The position numbers and the translations under genes are program-made. Shown one piece after another: positions 28,214-36,908 of a DNA stretch of 64,000 nt. Location of the stretch: contig NZ_JAKCFA010000014.1 in NCBI RefSeq assembly GCF_024198215.1, positions 1-64,000 on the forward strand. The letters are read 5' to 3'. The notes beneath the pieces are model-generated. The model searched no databases, was not told where the DNA came from, and saw nothing but the letters and a program-made list of their open reading frames with translations. This stretch comes from Myxococcus qinghaiensis (GTDB taxonomy: Bacteria > Myxococcota > Myxococcia > Myxococcales > Myxococcaceae). The stretch's first letter is position 1; each line of letters opens with the position of its first letter.

Positions 28214-30013
28214 TCAAGCAGCGACAGCGCGGGGCGTTCCGGGCGTGATTTTGACGGCCGACACATTGCTTTCGATGCCCACCCCCAGCTCCTCGCGAAA
28301 GACATCCAGCAGGTAGGGCAGCACGCCAATGGTGGCGAAACGCAGCCGGTGGTGGATGGAGAGGTCCAGGTTGGTGAAGTGCCGGTCCGGATGCTCTCGC
28401 TGGAGCAGCGCGTTCACCTCGCGCTGGACGTTCTCCAGCGTGCCCAGGGCGGAGCGTTCGATGGTGAGGTAGTCAGCCAGCGCCTCGACGACGGCGTCGA
28501 TGAGCTCGGGACGTGAGCCCTCGGGCACCGGCGCGCGCTCGCGGAACAGCGTGCGCAGCGCTTCCACCGTCTGGGCGTGCATCGCGTCCTTCGGCGGAGA
28601 GAAGACGTCGCTGATGTTCTGCAGCTTCTCCTCGCTGAAGCCACGCAGGCCGCGCTGGGCGCGGTCATACATCTCCACGTAGCGGGCCTTGGCCCACTCC
28701 CGCTGCACCAACGTGTTCTGCCGGGTGGGGAGGATGACCTTCCAGTCCTTCTCGATGCGCTGGCGCAGCCGACCCCAGCCACTGTCCGCCGGGGCTTCGG
28801 CCTGCAGCACCGCGTCACGGATGCGCTCGTAGGTGGCGCACATGTGAGCCCACAGGGTGAACTGGAGCGAGTAGAGCTGCAGCCCGCGCAGGCCGTAGTC
28901 GATGGCGGCGGGAATCGCCTCCAGCCACGACGGCTCCGGCAGCGGCTCGCCCGCCATGGGCTTGCCGTCCAGCATCGTCGCGAAGAACTCGTCGACCATG
29001 TGCGGCGGGCCCGCGCAGACGCCACGCGTGGACAGGAAGTGGTTGTCGCGCTCCGTCAGGTGCAGCAGCGACGCCGGGTTGATGGGCGTCTCGTACGGCA
29101 TGGGCTGCTCGGGCAGGAACATCAGGTAGATGCTCACCATGCGCACGCCGTCGGTGACGCGGAACACCGAGGACAGCACCGGGTCCAGCGTCCCGTTGGG
29201 GATGGGGTCCTTGCCGCGCAGCAGCATCGACGACGGCAACGCCAGCACCGCGCAGCTGAACGCGTGCAAGTCACCGATGCGCCACTGGCCGTCCGGCAGC
29301 AGCGGATAGCGCTTCAGGAACGCGTCGCGCAGGATGAGCATCGCCTGGAGCGTGGGCTTCCAGTGCTTGGACATGGACTTCAGCGCCGTCACGTTCATCA
29401 GCGCGTCGTCCTTGAAGCGGCTGCCTGGGTACGGGCACATGCGCCACTCCGTCTCCATCCGCATGCGCATGGAGTCCGGGAAGACGTTGTTCTCGCCGAT
29501 GTGCCGCCCCTCGGCATCCAGCGCCGCGTGCGCCGCGCGGTGCACGGGCAGCATCGCCTCCAGGAAGCCGAACTCCATGGGCCGGCCCACCAGCTTCTGC
29601 AGCACCCCTTCCGTGTCGGGGTTCCACCACAGGGCCTCCGTGGGCGCGGGCCTGCGGGCCTCCGACTCCATCACCATCTTGTGGTAGTCGGTCTCCTGCG
29701 ACAGCTTCGGCGCCTCGCGCGACAGGATGTTCTCCGCGAGCAGCTGCTCGAGCAGCTCCTTGATGCGCTCCCAGGGATACGGCTCGCCGTTGCTCCAGCG
29801 CGTGGCCATGGCCGCCATGAACTGGTCCTGCTTGAGCAGGTTCTCACCGAAGGAGTGCAGGTCCGCCTCCTCGATGGAGATCTCCTTGAGCCCGTAATAG
29901 ATGCGCAGCTCGTTCGTGCCCTCGGGCGTCTGGACGTACTCACTCATGAAGCGGCGCCGCATGGGCAGGTACAGCGTCTCATGCGGGTCGATGGGCACGG
30001 CTTGCTCACTCAT
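28214..30013 (-). CDS. Large unrecognised protein linked to the precursor genes
   Basis: 599-residue cytoplasmic protein, start ATG 30013 with CAGGAG upstream. I do not recognise the family: no signal peptide, ATP site, radical-SAM cysteines or YcaO, lanthionine-synthase or grasp motifs are visible. The first ~100 residues (LRIYYGLKEIS...LLKQDQF...PYPWERIKELLEQLLAENILSRE) resemble in pattern a small winged-helix PqqD-like domain, the usual leader-binding element of RiPP enzymes. That is a weak inference. The rest is mostly helical, with conserved-looking patches such as WRMCPYPGSRFKD (~255), HWKPTLQAMLILRDAF and GQWRIGDLHAFSC (~330). Its position just upstream of peptides 10-8 makes it the best candidate for a tailoring or maturation enzyme. 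Confidence 0.65.
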   Translation of the reverse strand: MSEQAVPIDPHETLYLPMRRRFMSEYVQTPEGTNELRIYYGLKEISIEEADLHSFGENLLKQDQFMAAMATRWSNGEPYPWERIKELLEQLLAENILSREAPKLSQETDYHKMVMESEARRPAPTEALWWNPDTEGVLQKLVGRPMEFGFLEAMLPVHRAAHAALDAEGRHIGENNVFPDSMRMRMETEWRMCPYPGSRFKDDALMNVTALKSMSKHWKPTLQAMLILRDAFLKRYPLLPDGQWRIGDLHAFSCAVLALPSSMLLRGKDPIPNGTLDPVLSSVFRVTDGVRMVSIYLMFLPEQPMPYETPINPASLLHLTERDNHFLSTRGVCAGPPHMVDEFFATMLDGKPMAGEPLPEPSWLEAIPAAIDYGLRGLQLYSLQFTLWAHMCATYERIRDAVLQAEAPADSGWGRLRQRIEKDWKVILPTRQNTLVQREWAKARYVEMYDRAQRGLRGFSEEKLQNISDVFSPPKDAMHAQTVEALRTLFRERAPVPEGSRPELIDAVVEALADYLTIERSALGTLENVQREVNALLQREHPDRHFTNLDLSIHHRLRFATIGVLPYLLDVFREELGVGIESNVSAVKITPGTPRAVAA

Positions 30014-30151
30014 GCGACAACTCCTGGGAGGAACCTGTTGTTCAGACCTGACACCGAGGCCAGGAACTCTTCCACGGGGCCCCCGGACCATCAAGCGAGC
30101 CCCGGGAGCCGAGACTTCCATCCATTCTCGCGCGAGCCCTGACATCCCGCG

Positions 30152-30201
30152 CAAAAGGACAGAGCCACCTGGGGGGCTTGACGTGCCCCTCGGGTGGCTC
30201 T
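30152..30201 (-). terminator. Strong terminator after the di-heme peroxidase gene
   Basis: A nine-bp outer stem AGAGCCACC/GGTGGCTCT (30161-30169 with 30193-30201) with an inner GC stem, followed on the minus strand by GTCCTTTT. It separates the peroxidase gene from the 28214-30013 gene, so they are not one simple operon. Confidence 0.75.
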
Positions 30202-30227
30202 GATTCAGCACCAGCGTGGAGCCGGGC

Positions 30228-31892
30228 CTAGCGGCAGGCGCCGCGGCCACCGCGGCCCGTGGCGGGCAGCGTCTCGCGGTTGGGGAACGGCAGCTCCGGG
30301 TGGTCGAACGGCGCGCGGTACGTGTAGACGCGGCAGTCGGTGAGCGCGTTGGAGAGGAAGTCCACCAGCGCGGAACGGTCGCTCGCGCTGAAGACGCGCT
30401 CCTTGATGTCGAGCGACTTCTCCGGGTTGTTGAAGTCACCCCCGCGCGCGTAGAAGTCCACCACGTCGTCGAGCGTGGGGTAGCCGCCGTTGTGGAAGTA
30501 CGGCGCCGTCAGGCCCACGTTGCGCAGGGTGGGCGTCTTGAACGCGCCCATGTCGAACGGGGACTGGCTGATGGAGTTGGGCACGCCGCCGAAGATGCCC
30601 AGGTCGCCGCGCGCCAGGTCGTCGTCGGTGGGGCGCACGCCGATGTTGTGGAAGCCCGTGTCGCCGCCGTCGCGGTTGAGCGGACCGGCGATTTCGTACC
30701 AGCTCATGGTGGCGTCGGACAGCATGGCGCCGGTGTGGCAGTTGACGCATTCGCCCTTGCCGACGAAGACGTTGAGGCCCTTGAGCTGCTTGTTCGTCAG
30801 CGCGCCCAGGTTGCCCTGCAGGAAGCTGTCGAAGGGCGTCTGGTCCGGGATGAGCGTGGCCTGGTAGGCCTGGAGCGCCTCGCCCCAGATGAGCGAGAAG
30901 GCGTTGACGGAGATGTTGGCCAGCGCGTCGCCGAAGGCCTCGCGGATGAGCTGGTCATACGTGCACGGCGCGCCGTTGCAGAGGAGGCCCGGACCGGTGG
31001 GGTTGGCCAGGTGACCCAGCACGCTGTCCGTGGTGGAGACGCGCTGGTGCTGCATCGGCTGGCGCACGGCCAGCTTGGCGCCCAGGCTGCCGGGGCCGAG
31101 CAGGTTGCGGCCCGAGCACGACTGCTCGGAGAAGTTCGTCACGGGGCCGGTGGCCTGGGACGCGAGCGACGCGTTCTCCATGCGCGCCAGGAAGCCCTGG
31201 GTGTTGTTGCCGGTGAAGCCCCAGATGTTCACGCCGTTGAAGAAGTGGTTGGCCTCGCCGCCCCAGAACTGGTTGCGGTAGAAGCCGGAGCCCAGGACGG
31301 TCGGGCTGTGACGCGGGCCCACCAGCCGGTGCTCGTGGAACGGGACGTCGGGCAGCAACAGACAGGAGTCCGCCGCGACGGAGGGGTCCGGGTTCAGCCC
31401 CAGGAACAGCGCGCGCAGCGGACCCTGGGAGCCGATGCGGTCATCGCTGGTGATCTTCGCCAGGGTGAACGTCTCGCCGGGGCCGGAGATGCTGTCGAAG
31501 ACGTTGTCGACGCCCGGGTGCACGGTGTTGACGCGACGGTCATCCGCGCCGCCGGCGAAGTGACAGCTCGCGCACGCCGTCTGGCCGTCGCCGCTCGTCT
31601 GGATATCCCAGAAGAAGACCTTGCCCAGACGGATGGCCGCGGCCTTGTTGATGATGCGGCTGCCCACCACCTGCGGCACCGGCTCATGGGACAGCGGCCG
31701 CAGCGAGGACGCCGCCACGCGGTCGAGCAGCGCCTTCGCGTCGACGCCCACCTCTTCCGTTTCCACAGGAGCGGGCTTGAGAGGCTCGGCCTGTCCCGCC
31801 GGCTCACATGCCGAGAGGGATACCGCGAGAACAGACGAGAAAAGGCCGCGATTGAGCAGACGGACACCGCGGGACAACGACGAACGAGCCAT
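30228..31892 (-). CDS. Di-heme cytochrome c peroxidase family lipoprotein
   Basis: 554 aa. A lipoprotein signal (LAVSLSAC, Cys29) and two haem c sites, CASCH (107-111) and CVNCH (~381), place it in the CcpA/MauG/MbnH superfamily acting outside the cytoplasm. Members reduce peroxide or oxidise protein residues through a bis-Fe(IV) state. It is longer than simple CcpA (~320 aa), with a ~130-residue insert between the haem domains. AAGGGGG precedes the ATG. The C-terminus is Gly/Arg-rich (GRGGRGACR). It is close to the precursor locus but has its own terminator. A role in modifying exported peptides is conceivable and unproven. Confidence 0.85.
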   Translation of the reverse strand: MARSSLSRGVRLLNRGLFSSVLAVSLSACEPAGQAEPLKPAPVETEEVGVDAKALLDRVAASSLRPLSHEPVPQVVGSRIINKAAAIRLGKVFFWDIQTSGDGQTACASCHFAGGADDRRVNTVHPGVDNVFDSISGPGETFTLAKITSDDRIGSQGPLRALFLGLNPDPSVAADSCLLLPDVPFHEHRLVGPRHSPTVLGSGFYRNQFWGGEANHFFNGVNIWGFTGNNTQGFLARMENASLASQATGPVTNFSEQSCSGRNLLGPGSLGAKLAVRQPMQHQRVSTTDSVLGHLANPTGPGLLCNGAPCTYDQLIREAFGDALANISVNAFSLIWGEALQAYQATLIPDQTPFDSFLQGNLGALTNKQLKGLNVFVGKGECVNCHTGAMLSDATMSWYEIAGPLNRDGGDTGFHNIGVRPTDDDLARGDLGIFGGVPNSISQSPFDMGAFKTPTLRNVGLTAPYFHNGGYPTLDDVVDFYARGGDFNNPEKSLDIKERVFSASDRSALVDFLSNALTDCRVYTYRAPFDHPELPFPNRETLPATGRGGRGACR

Positions 31893-32478
31893 GGGAATGC
31901 CCCCTTCTCAGAGCGTCAGGACCTGTATGAGGTTGGTGGAATCACCTGTGTCTCCGGTCTGACAGATAGTTTTATACCGGCTCCGCATTATTCCTGTCCA
32001 GGCGGCCTCGACCCAGGGCCCACCTTCCAGTCTCAACGTAAAAGCAGCGTTGTCCGCCCTTGGCCGGGAGAACAGACCTAGCAAGGAGGGCGCACAAAGC
32101 CCGATGGCGCGACTTGTCCAAATTCGCGGCCTCCACCATCTTGACAATGATTCTTGGAATCGGAATCACCCCATACCAAGACATGCCCGGGAACGCACCA
32201 CACGCATGGGATGTGTCAATGTCACGCTCGGTCAATACGCTGTAGCATGAAACGATACATTCAACTCGGAGCTGTGACTGCACACGTTACAGAGGGGCGC
32301 GGGCGCATGGCTCAATTCCTTGCTGATACAGAGGAGGCGAGACATGCCGACAGGCGCTGGCCTGCGGGGTGCAAGGGGATGGCTCGCCGCCAGAAGGAGA
32401 GCATTCGGGCTGGGCCGGCACCGGATGCAGCGATCTCCTGGCGGAGAAGACCCCCCTATTCAAGAGGTAGGTAAATCC
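31893..32478. other. Divergent intergenic region between two cytochrome-associated genes
   Basis: 586 nt, AT-richer than the flanks, carrying the promoters for the peroxidase (minus) and the lipoprotein (plus). A TTGACA at 32141-32146 on the plus strand has no good -10. AGGAGG before an ATG at 32344 is in frame with the downstream gene but would place its signal peptide internally. No RNA gene or independent ORF is convincing. Confidence 0.45.
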
Positions 32479-33306
32479 ATGCGGTTGAAGATGATGGGCC
32501 ATTTTTTCGCGGCGGCGCTTCTGAGCGTGATGTCGGGTTGTCAGGGCGAGGAGCCCACGACGGCGGACGGTGACGTGGCCACTCAGGAGGCTGGTGCGGA
32601 GTCGAAGTGCACGCAGCGCTTCGACGGTATCAACAGCTGCGCGCTGGGCAATGCCCGGCTGGCGTCGACGGAGCAGGGCCTGGCCGTGACGAACCTGCGC
32701 AGCGCGAAGACGGACGGTGTCTCCAGCACCTTCGCCCGCGCGGCGAGCTGGACGCAGGCGTCGGAGATCAAGTTCGGCAGCACCTCGGGCGTGCTGCAGC
32801 TGGACGCGCGCTCGGGCGACCAGGTGGTCAGCACGCTGCGCGTGACGCCGGGTCGTGAGGCGAACAGCGCGTTCATCACCCCGACGTTCAGCGGCGCGCC
32901 GGGCGGCTCCAACTACCGGATGAACGTGTACCGCGAGGGTGTGCTCCAGGGCACGTCCACCAACACGGCCAACCGGATGATCATCTTCACCAACTGGCGG
33001 GACTTCATCCGCTTCCTGATTGCGTACGCGGACTTCTTCGAGCTGGACATCATCTGGAACAAGACCGGCGAGGCGCCCACCGCGCCGGCCAACGTGGGCG
33101 CGTGCGGCTGGCGTCTGCGCACCGACGGCTCCACCTTCTCGGTGGCGCTGGATGACGGCAAGGTCCTCACCGGCGACTCCGTGGAGTTCATCGAGGAGAT
33201 CGAGGACGGCCACTACCCGTACAACGGCTTCACGGGCATCGACGTGAAGGCGACCGCGCAGGGGATGAACATCCTGAGCGAGGGCTTCAAGCCCGCGGCG
33301 AAGTAG
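32479..33306 (+). CDS. Lipoprotein of unknown family
   Basis: 275 aa with a clear lipoprotein signal (FFAAALLSVMSGC, Cys about 20) from ATG 32479. An in-frame ATG at 32344 with AGGAGG would add 45 Arg-rich residues ahead of the signal and is less likely. The mature part has a beta-rich pattern (VLQLDARSGDQVVSTLRV, NYRMNVYREGVLQGTSTN), a Cys pair in the first 20 mature residues and a hydrophobic aromatic stretch (NWRDFIRFLIAYADFFELDIIW). I do not recognise it. Its neighbours are di-heme proteins on both sides; a periplasmic or outer-membrane partner is possible. Confidence 0.6.
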   Translation: MRLKMMGHFFAAALLSVMSGCQGEEPTTADGDVATQEAGAESKCTQRFDGINSCALGNARLASTEQGLAVTNLRSAKTDGVSSTFARAASWTQASEIKFGSTSGVLQLDARSGDQVVSTLRVTPGREANSAFITPTFSGAPGGSNYRMNVYREGVLQGTSTNTANRMIIFTNWRDFIRFLIAYADFFELDIIWNKTGEAPTAPANVGACGWRLRTDGSTFSVALDDGKVLTGDSVEFIEEIEDGHYPYNGFTGIDVKATAQGMNILSEGFKPAAK

Positions 33307-33314
33307 TCGTCCCG

Positions 33315-33370
33315 CCCGTGCCTTGAGCACGGGCGCCCCACCGGGCGGGAGCCGTCCTGTCCCGCCCGGT
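33315..33370. terminator. Two adjacent GC hairpins after the lipoprotein gene
   Basis: CCCGTGC-cttga-GCACGGG (33315-33333), then a perfect 11-bp stem (33340-33350 with 33360-33370). Both lie between the lipoprotein stop and the next start and probably end or attenuate transcription; no long U-run follows. Confidence 0.5.
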
Positions 33371-33400
33371 GTCGTTTCCCGCCTCCCTGGAGACACCCCG

Positions 33401-34798
33401 ATGAGCCGGCGGCTGTACCTGTTGGGCATCCCTCTTGGAGCCCTGCTGCTCACCGCGGTGTGGGCGCAGACGGGACGTCGTCCCCTGCCCCCGCCCCTCG
33501 TCCTGGGACAGCTAGACCTGGCCTTGGAGCCGGACGAGGAGCTGCCCGGTGGCGCCGCCACGGTGACGGACGCGGGACGCAATGCCTTTGGCCGCTCGCC
33601 GCCGAACATGGACCGCTCCCGGTGGCCGGAGTTCCACCTGGGCAAGAGGGTCTTCGACCGCGACTGGAGCGACCCCGGCCATGGCCCCGGACTGGGCCCG
33701 CTCTTCAGCTCCAACTCCTGCATGGGCTGCCACGTGAAGGACGGGCGCGGACGCCCTCCCCTGTCGCCCTCCGAGCCCCTGGTGTCGATGGCCTTCCAGC
33801 TCGGCTCCCCCACGGGCCCCGGACCTCATCCGGTGTACGGCGAGCAGCTCGACCTCCATCAGCTCGGCCAGCCTCGTGGTGAGGGCACCGTCGAAGTCGG
33901 CCACGAGGAGCTGAGCGGCACGTTCTCCACCGGAGAGCCCTACTCCCTTCTGCGCCCCCGCTACCGCTTCAAGGACCTGACGCGCGGCCCGCTGGAGGAC
34001 GGCACACCGTTCTCGCCCCGCGTGGCTCCGGCCAACTTCGGGCTGGGGTTGCTGGAGGCCATTCCCGAAGAGACGCTGCTGGCGCTGGCGGACCCCGAGG
34101 ACCGCGACGGCGACGGCATCTCCGGGCGCGCCAACCAGGTGGAGGACGTGAAGGAGCGCCGCACGCGGATGGGCCGCTTCGGGTGGAAGGCCAATCAGCC
34201 CACGCTGCTCCAGCAGGTGACGCACGCGCTGGTGGCGGACATGGGACTGACGAACGAGGTGTATCCCCGCGCCCAGGAGCCCGGGGGCACACCCGCGGGC
34301 GCCACCCTGCCCGACGTGAAGGACTACGATTTGGAGCGGCTCGTCTTCTACACGCGGCTATTGGCCGTGCCGAAGCGAAGGGAGTGGGACACGCCCGGCG
34401 TGCTGCGCGGCAAGGCGGTGTTCCGCGCCATCGGCTGCGCCTCCTGCCACGTGGACCGGCCCCTGGAGACCGAGGAGGTCCCCGGCTTCCCGGAGCTGTC
34501 GCGCCAGCGCATCTTCCCGTACTCGGACCTGCTGTTGCACGACATGGGAGAAGGCCTCTCGGATGGACGTCCTGACGGGCTCGCCACCGGCCAGGAGTGG
34601 CGCACCCCTCCCCTGTGGGGCATCGGCCTGACGCAGACGGTGAGCGGCCACACGCGCTTCCTGCATGACGGCCGGGCCCGGAACCTCGAGGAGGCCGTGC
34701 TGTGGCATGGCGGAGAGGCCGCGCCCGCGCAGGAGCGCTACACGCGGCTCCTGCTGGAGGACCGGGAGGCCCTGCTCACGTTCCTCGGCTCACTCTGA
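33401..34798 (+). CDS. Di-haem oxidoreductase (DUF1111/DHOR family)
   Basis: 465 aa, start ATG 33401 after CTGGAGA. An N-terminal signal segment (LYLLGIPLGALLLTAVWA) and two haem c sites, CMGCH (107-111) and CASCH (~347), fit the DHOR group of MauG-like putative thiol oxidoreductases/peroxidases. The spacing and the ending block HDGRARNLEEAVLWHGGEA are typical of this family. It is exported to the periplasm. Together with the peroxidase at 30228 this gives two di-haem proteins within 5 kb. Electron donor and substrate are unknown. Confidence 0.88.
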   Translation: MSRRLYLLGIPLGALLLTAVWAQTGRRPLPPPLVLGQLDLALEPDEELPGGAATVTDAGRNAFGRSPPNMDRSRWPEFHLGKRVFDRDWSDPGHGPGLGPLFSSNSCMGCHVKDGRGRPPLSPSEPLVSMAFQLGSPTGPGPHPVYGEQLDLHQLGQPRGEGTVEVGHEELSGTFSTGEPYSLLRPRYRFKDLTRGPLEDGTPFSPRVAPANFGLGLLEAIPEETLLALADPEDRDGDGISGRANQVEDVKERRTRMGRFGWKANQPTLLQQVTHALVADMGLTNEVYPRAQEPGGTPAGATLPDVKDYDLERLVFYTRLLAVPKRREWDTPGVLRGKAVFRAIGCASCHVDRPLETEEVPGFPELSRQRIFPYSDLLLHDMGEGLSDGRPDGLATGQEWRTPPLWGIGLTQTVSGHTRFLHDGRARNLEEAVLWHGGEAAPAQERYTRLLLEDREALLTFLGSL

Positions 34799-34807
34799 CC
34801 TTCCGCT

Positions 34808-35314
34808 TCAGCGAAGGTGCTTCACGCGTCGCAGCCCCAGCCACAGGGAGAGTGACAGCGCGGGCAGCGCCAGCAGGTCCGTGACATCCATGGTGTGAGC
34901 CACCGGCGCGACGCCTGGAATCACCCGCCCGGACAGCCAGGCCCACGCCGCGCGCACCGGCCACTGCAACGTGCCCAGCCCCCAGCGCCAGCAGTCACCG
35001 GCGGGCTCGGACACCTTGATGGCGGTGAAGACCAGCGCCGTCATCACCACGCACGTGGTCAGCACCGCGCGCGAGGGTTGGAACGACAGGCCCCCACGCG
35101 AGCGGGACTGCTCCCAGAGCCCCTGGAGCAGGAGCGGGAACATGGCCAGCCCGGCGACGTCCGACAGCTTCCCCGTCCACCACGACGGCCAGCGGGCCTT
35201 GAGCACGTGGTCATTGAGCACCAGCACCAGCACCGCGCCGAACACGAGCGGATGCAGGAGCGTGTCGCCCGGCACGGGCCGCGCTGTCCTGGCGGTGGGG
35301 ATGGAGACAGTCAC
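34808..35314 (-). CDS. Small integral membrane protein, unknown function
   Basis: 168 aa from GTG 35314 with four hydrophobic helices (~23-34, ~52-66, ~84-98, ~150-160). The motif LNDHVLKARWPSWWTGKLSDVAGL near the N-terminus is typical of a conserved but uncharacterised myxobacterial membrane protein. It begins 3 nt after the stop of the gene at 35318-35938, so the two are one operon. The stop is 9 nt from the convergent DHOR gene. Confidence 0.65.
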   Translation of the reverse strand: MTVSIPTARTARPVPGDTLLHPLVFGAVLVLVLNDHVLKARWPSWWTGKLSDVAGLAMFPLLLQGLWEQSRSRGGLSFQPSRAVLTTCVVMTALVFTAIKVSEPAGDCWRWGLGTLQWPVRAAWAWLSGRVIPGVAPVAHTMDVTDLLALPALSLSLWLGLRRVKHLR

Positions 35315-35317
35315 CGC

Positions 35318-35938
35318 TCAGCGGGGCCCCAGGATGACCTCGAGCCCATCCGGCGCCGAGTCTTCCGTGTCGTCGATGCTCACCTCGGCCACCACCCGCC
35401 ACTCCACGTCCACGGTGCCCCGGATGTCCTTCTCGGCCGCGCCCTGCAGGGTCAGCTCCAGCGCCGCCTCCCACTCACACGGCTCTTCCAGCCGGCAGAC
35501 ATCCCCATCCGACAAGGCCTCGAAGCGCACCGCGCCCGCCTCTCCAGCGGCCATGGGCGCGGAGGTGGCCAGGGTGACGGCGCGCGGACCGAAGACGAGC
35601 CTCGCCTCGATGACGGGCTGCTCCTGAGCGCCCGCCTCGTCCGGGGTCCACTTCGCGAAGAGCGGCGCGCGCATCGTCACCCAGACCGTCTGCGTGGAGC
35701 CCCTGGGAACGTGCACCTTCACCGGGAGGACCGCGCGGGCGGTGGGAGACGCGTCCGACAATTGGAGCGTGCCCGGCTCGGACTCGACGACGACGGGGGA
35801 CGGGCCCGACATGGACGTGGCCACCGAGGCGACGCTCGCCAACAGCAGGGCCAGGCGCGCGGCCCACGCACGGGCACGCGACGGATGGGGCCAGGAGGAG
35901 CTCGGAGGAGGTGGCGAAGCAGGATGCGCGGTCTGCAT
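35318..35938 (-). CDS. Exported hypothetical protein
   Basis: 206 aa from ATG 35938 (GGGAAGG upstream). A Pro/Ser-rich N-terminus leads into a hydrophobic segment (ARLALLLASVASVA), and the mature part is a beta-rich domain with one Cys pair (CRLEEPCEW). I do not recognise the family. It is co-transcribed with the membrane protein downstream, which may be its partner. Confidence 0.6.
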   Translation of the reverse strand: MQTAHPASPPPPSSSWPHPSRARAWAARLALLLASVASVATSMSGPSPVVVESEPGTLQLSDASPTARAVLPVKVHVPRGSTQTVWVTMRAPLFAKWTPDEAGAQEQPVIEARLVFGPRAVTLATSAPMAAGEAGAVRFEALSDGDVCRLEEPCEWEAALELTLQGAAEKDIRGTVDVEWRVVAEVSIDDTEDSAPDGLEVILGPR

Positions 35939-36140
35939 GACGATGACGGGCCTTCCCTCGGACACCCTCGGCCCATGGGGCCCGAGCCGGGGGGGCCGAG
36001 AGCAAGCCATGTACCAGGGCGAAGTACCAGCGAGGGAGTCTCCGGCCGTGCGCGGAATCACGACTTTCGTGTCAGCCCGAGGACGCCGGCGGCGCGAGTC
36101 CTCCTGGCAGGGCGAACCCGGGGGCGCCTAGGGTGGTGGC

Positions 36141-36908
36141 ATGAAGAGCAATGCCACGTTCGTCTTCGCCGACGGAGCCTGCTCCGGCAACCCGGGCCCG
36201 GGAGGCTGGGGCACCATTATCGCCACGCCCGACGGCCATGTGACGGAGCTGGGCGGCCACGAGCCGGAGACGACCAACAACCGCATGGAGCTGACGGCCG
36301 TGGGCAAGGCGCTGCGCCACCTGGAGGCGACGCCGGGGCCGCTGCACATCCACACGGACTCCACCTATGTGATTCAGGGCGCCACGCGCTGGGCCTTCGG
36401 CTGGAGCAAGCGCGGCTGGAAGACGGCTGACGGCAAGGAGGTGGCCAACACAATCTACTGGAAGCGCCTGATGGCACTCCTGGCCCAGCGCAAGCAGACC
36501 CACTCGGGCGAGGCCGCCGTCGTGGAGTGGCACTACGTCCGCGGGCACGTGGGCGTGCCGGGCAACGAGCGGGTGGACGCCATCGCCGTGTCCTTCTCGC
36601 GCGGCAAGGGCATGCGGCTCTACAGCGGCCCGCTCGCCGGCTATGACGTGGACGTGTACGACGTGCCCGAGGACACGTCCCTGCCGCCGGAGAAGCCCCG
36701 GGAGGAGCGGGACAAGAAGGCCAAGGCACACTCGTACCTCAGCCAGGTGGGCCGCAGCGTGAAGCGCCACTCGACGTGGGCCGCGTGTGAGCGACGGGTG
36801 AAGGGCGTGTCCGATGCCCGCTTCAAGAAGACGAAGAGCGAAGAGGACGAGGCGCAGGTGCTGGCGGACTGGGGCGTCCAGCCCGAGGACGTTCAGGCCG
36901 AGGATTGA
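36141..36908 (+). CDS. rnhA: Ribonuclease H (type 1) with C-terminal extension
   Basis: Degrades RNA in RNA-DNA hybrids. Residues 1-165 are the RNase HI core: FADGACSGNPGPGGWG with the first Asp, NRMELTAV with the catalytic Glu, HTDSTYV with the second Asp, and HYVRGHVGVPGNERVD with the His and final Asp. All four acidic residues are present. The last ~90 residues (PPEKPREERDKKAKAHSYLSQVG...) are highly charged and absent from E. coli RnhA (155 aa); they may bind nucleic acid. The 3' end overlaps the convergent methyltransferase gene by 16 nt. Confidence 0.92.
   Translation: MKSNATFVFADGACSGNPGPGGWGTIIATPDGHVTELGGHEPETTNNRMELTAVGKALRHLEATPGPLHIHTDSTYVIQGATRWAFGWSKRGWKTADGKEVANTIYWKRLMALLAQRKQTHSGEAAVVEWHYVRGHVGVPGNERVDAIAVSFSRGKGMRLYSGPLAGYDVDVYDVPEDTSLPPEKPREERDKKAKAHSYLSQVGRSVKRHSTWAACERRVKGVSDARFKKTKSEEDEAQVLADWGVQPEDVQAED

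Noticed and set aside
30228-30270. Peroxidase C-terminus GRGGRGACR resembling the precursor segment RGGPRGCG
   Set aside because: Short, low-complexity, in another protein context and without a following core; chance similarity is likely.
32141-32170. TTGACA as promoter of the 32479 lipoprotein gene
   Set aside because: No acceptable -10 at 16-18 bp and more than 300 nt from the start codon.
32344-32478. Longer start of the lipoprotein gene behind AGGAGG
   Set aside because: It would place 45 Arg-rich residues before an otherwise typical lipoprotein signal peptide.
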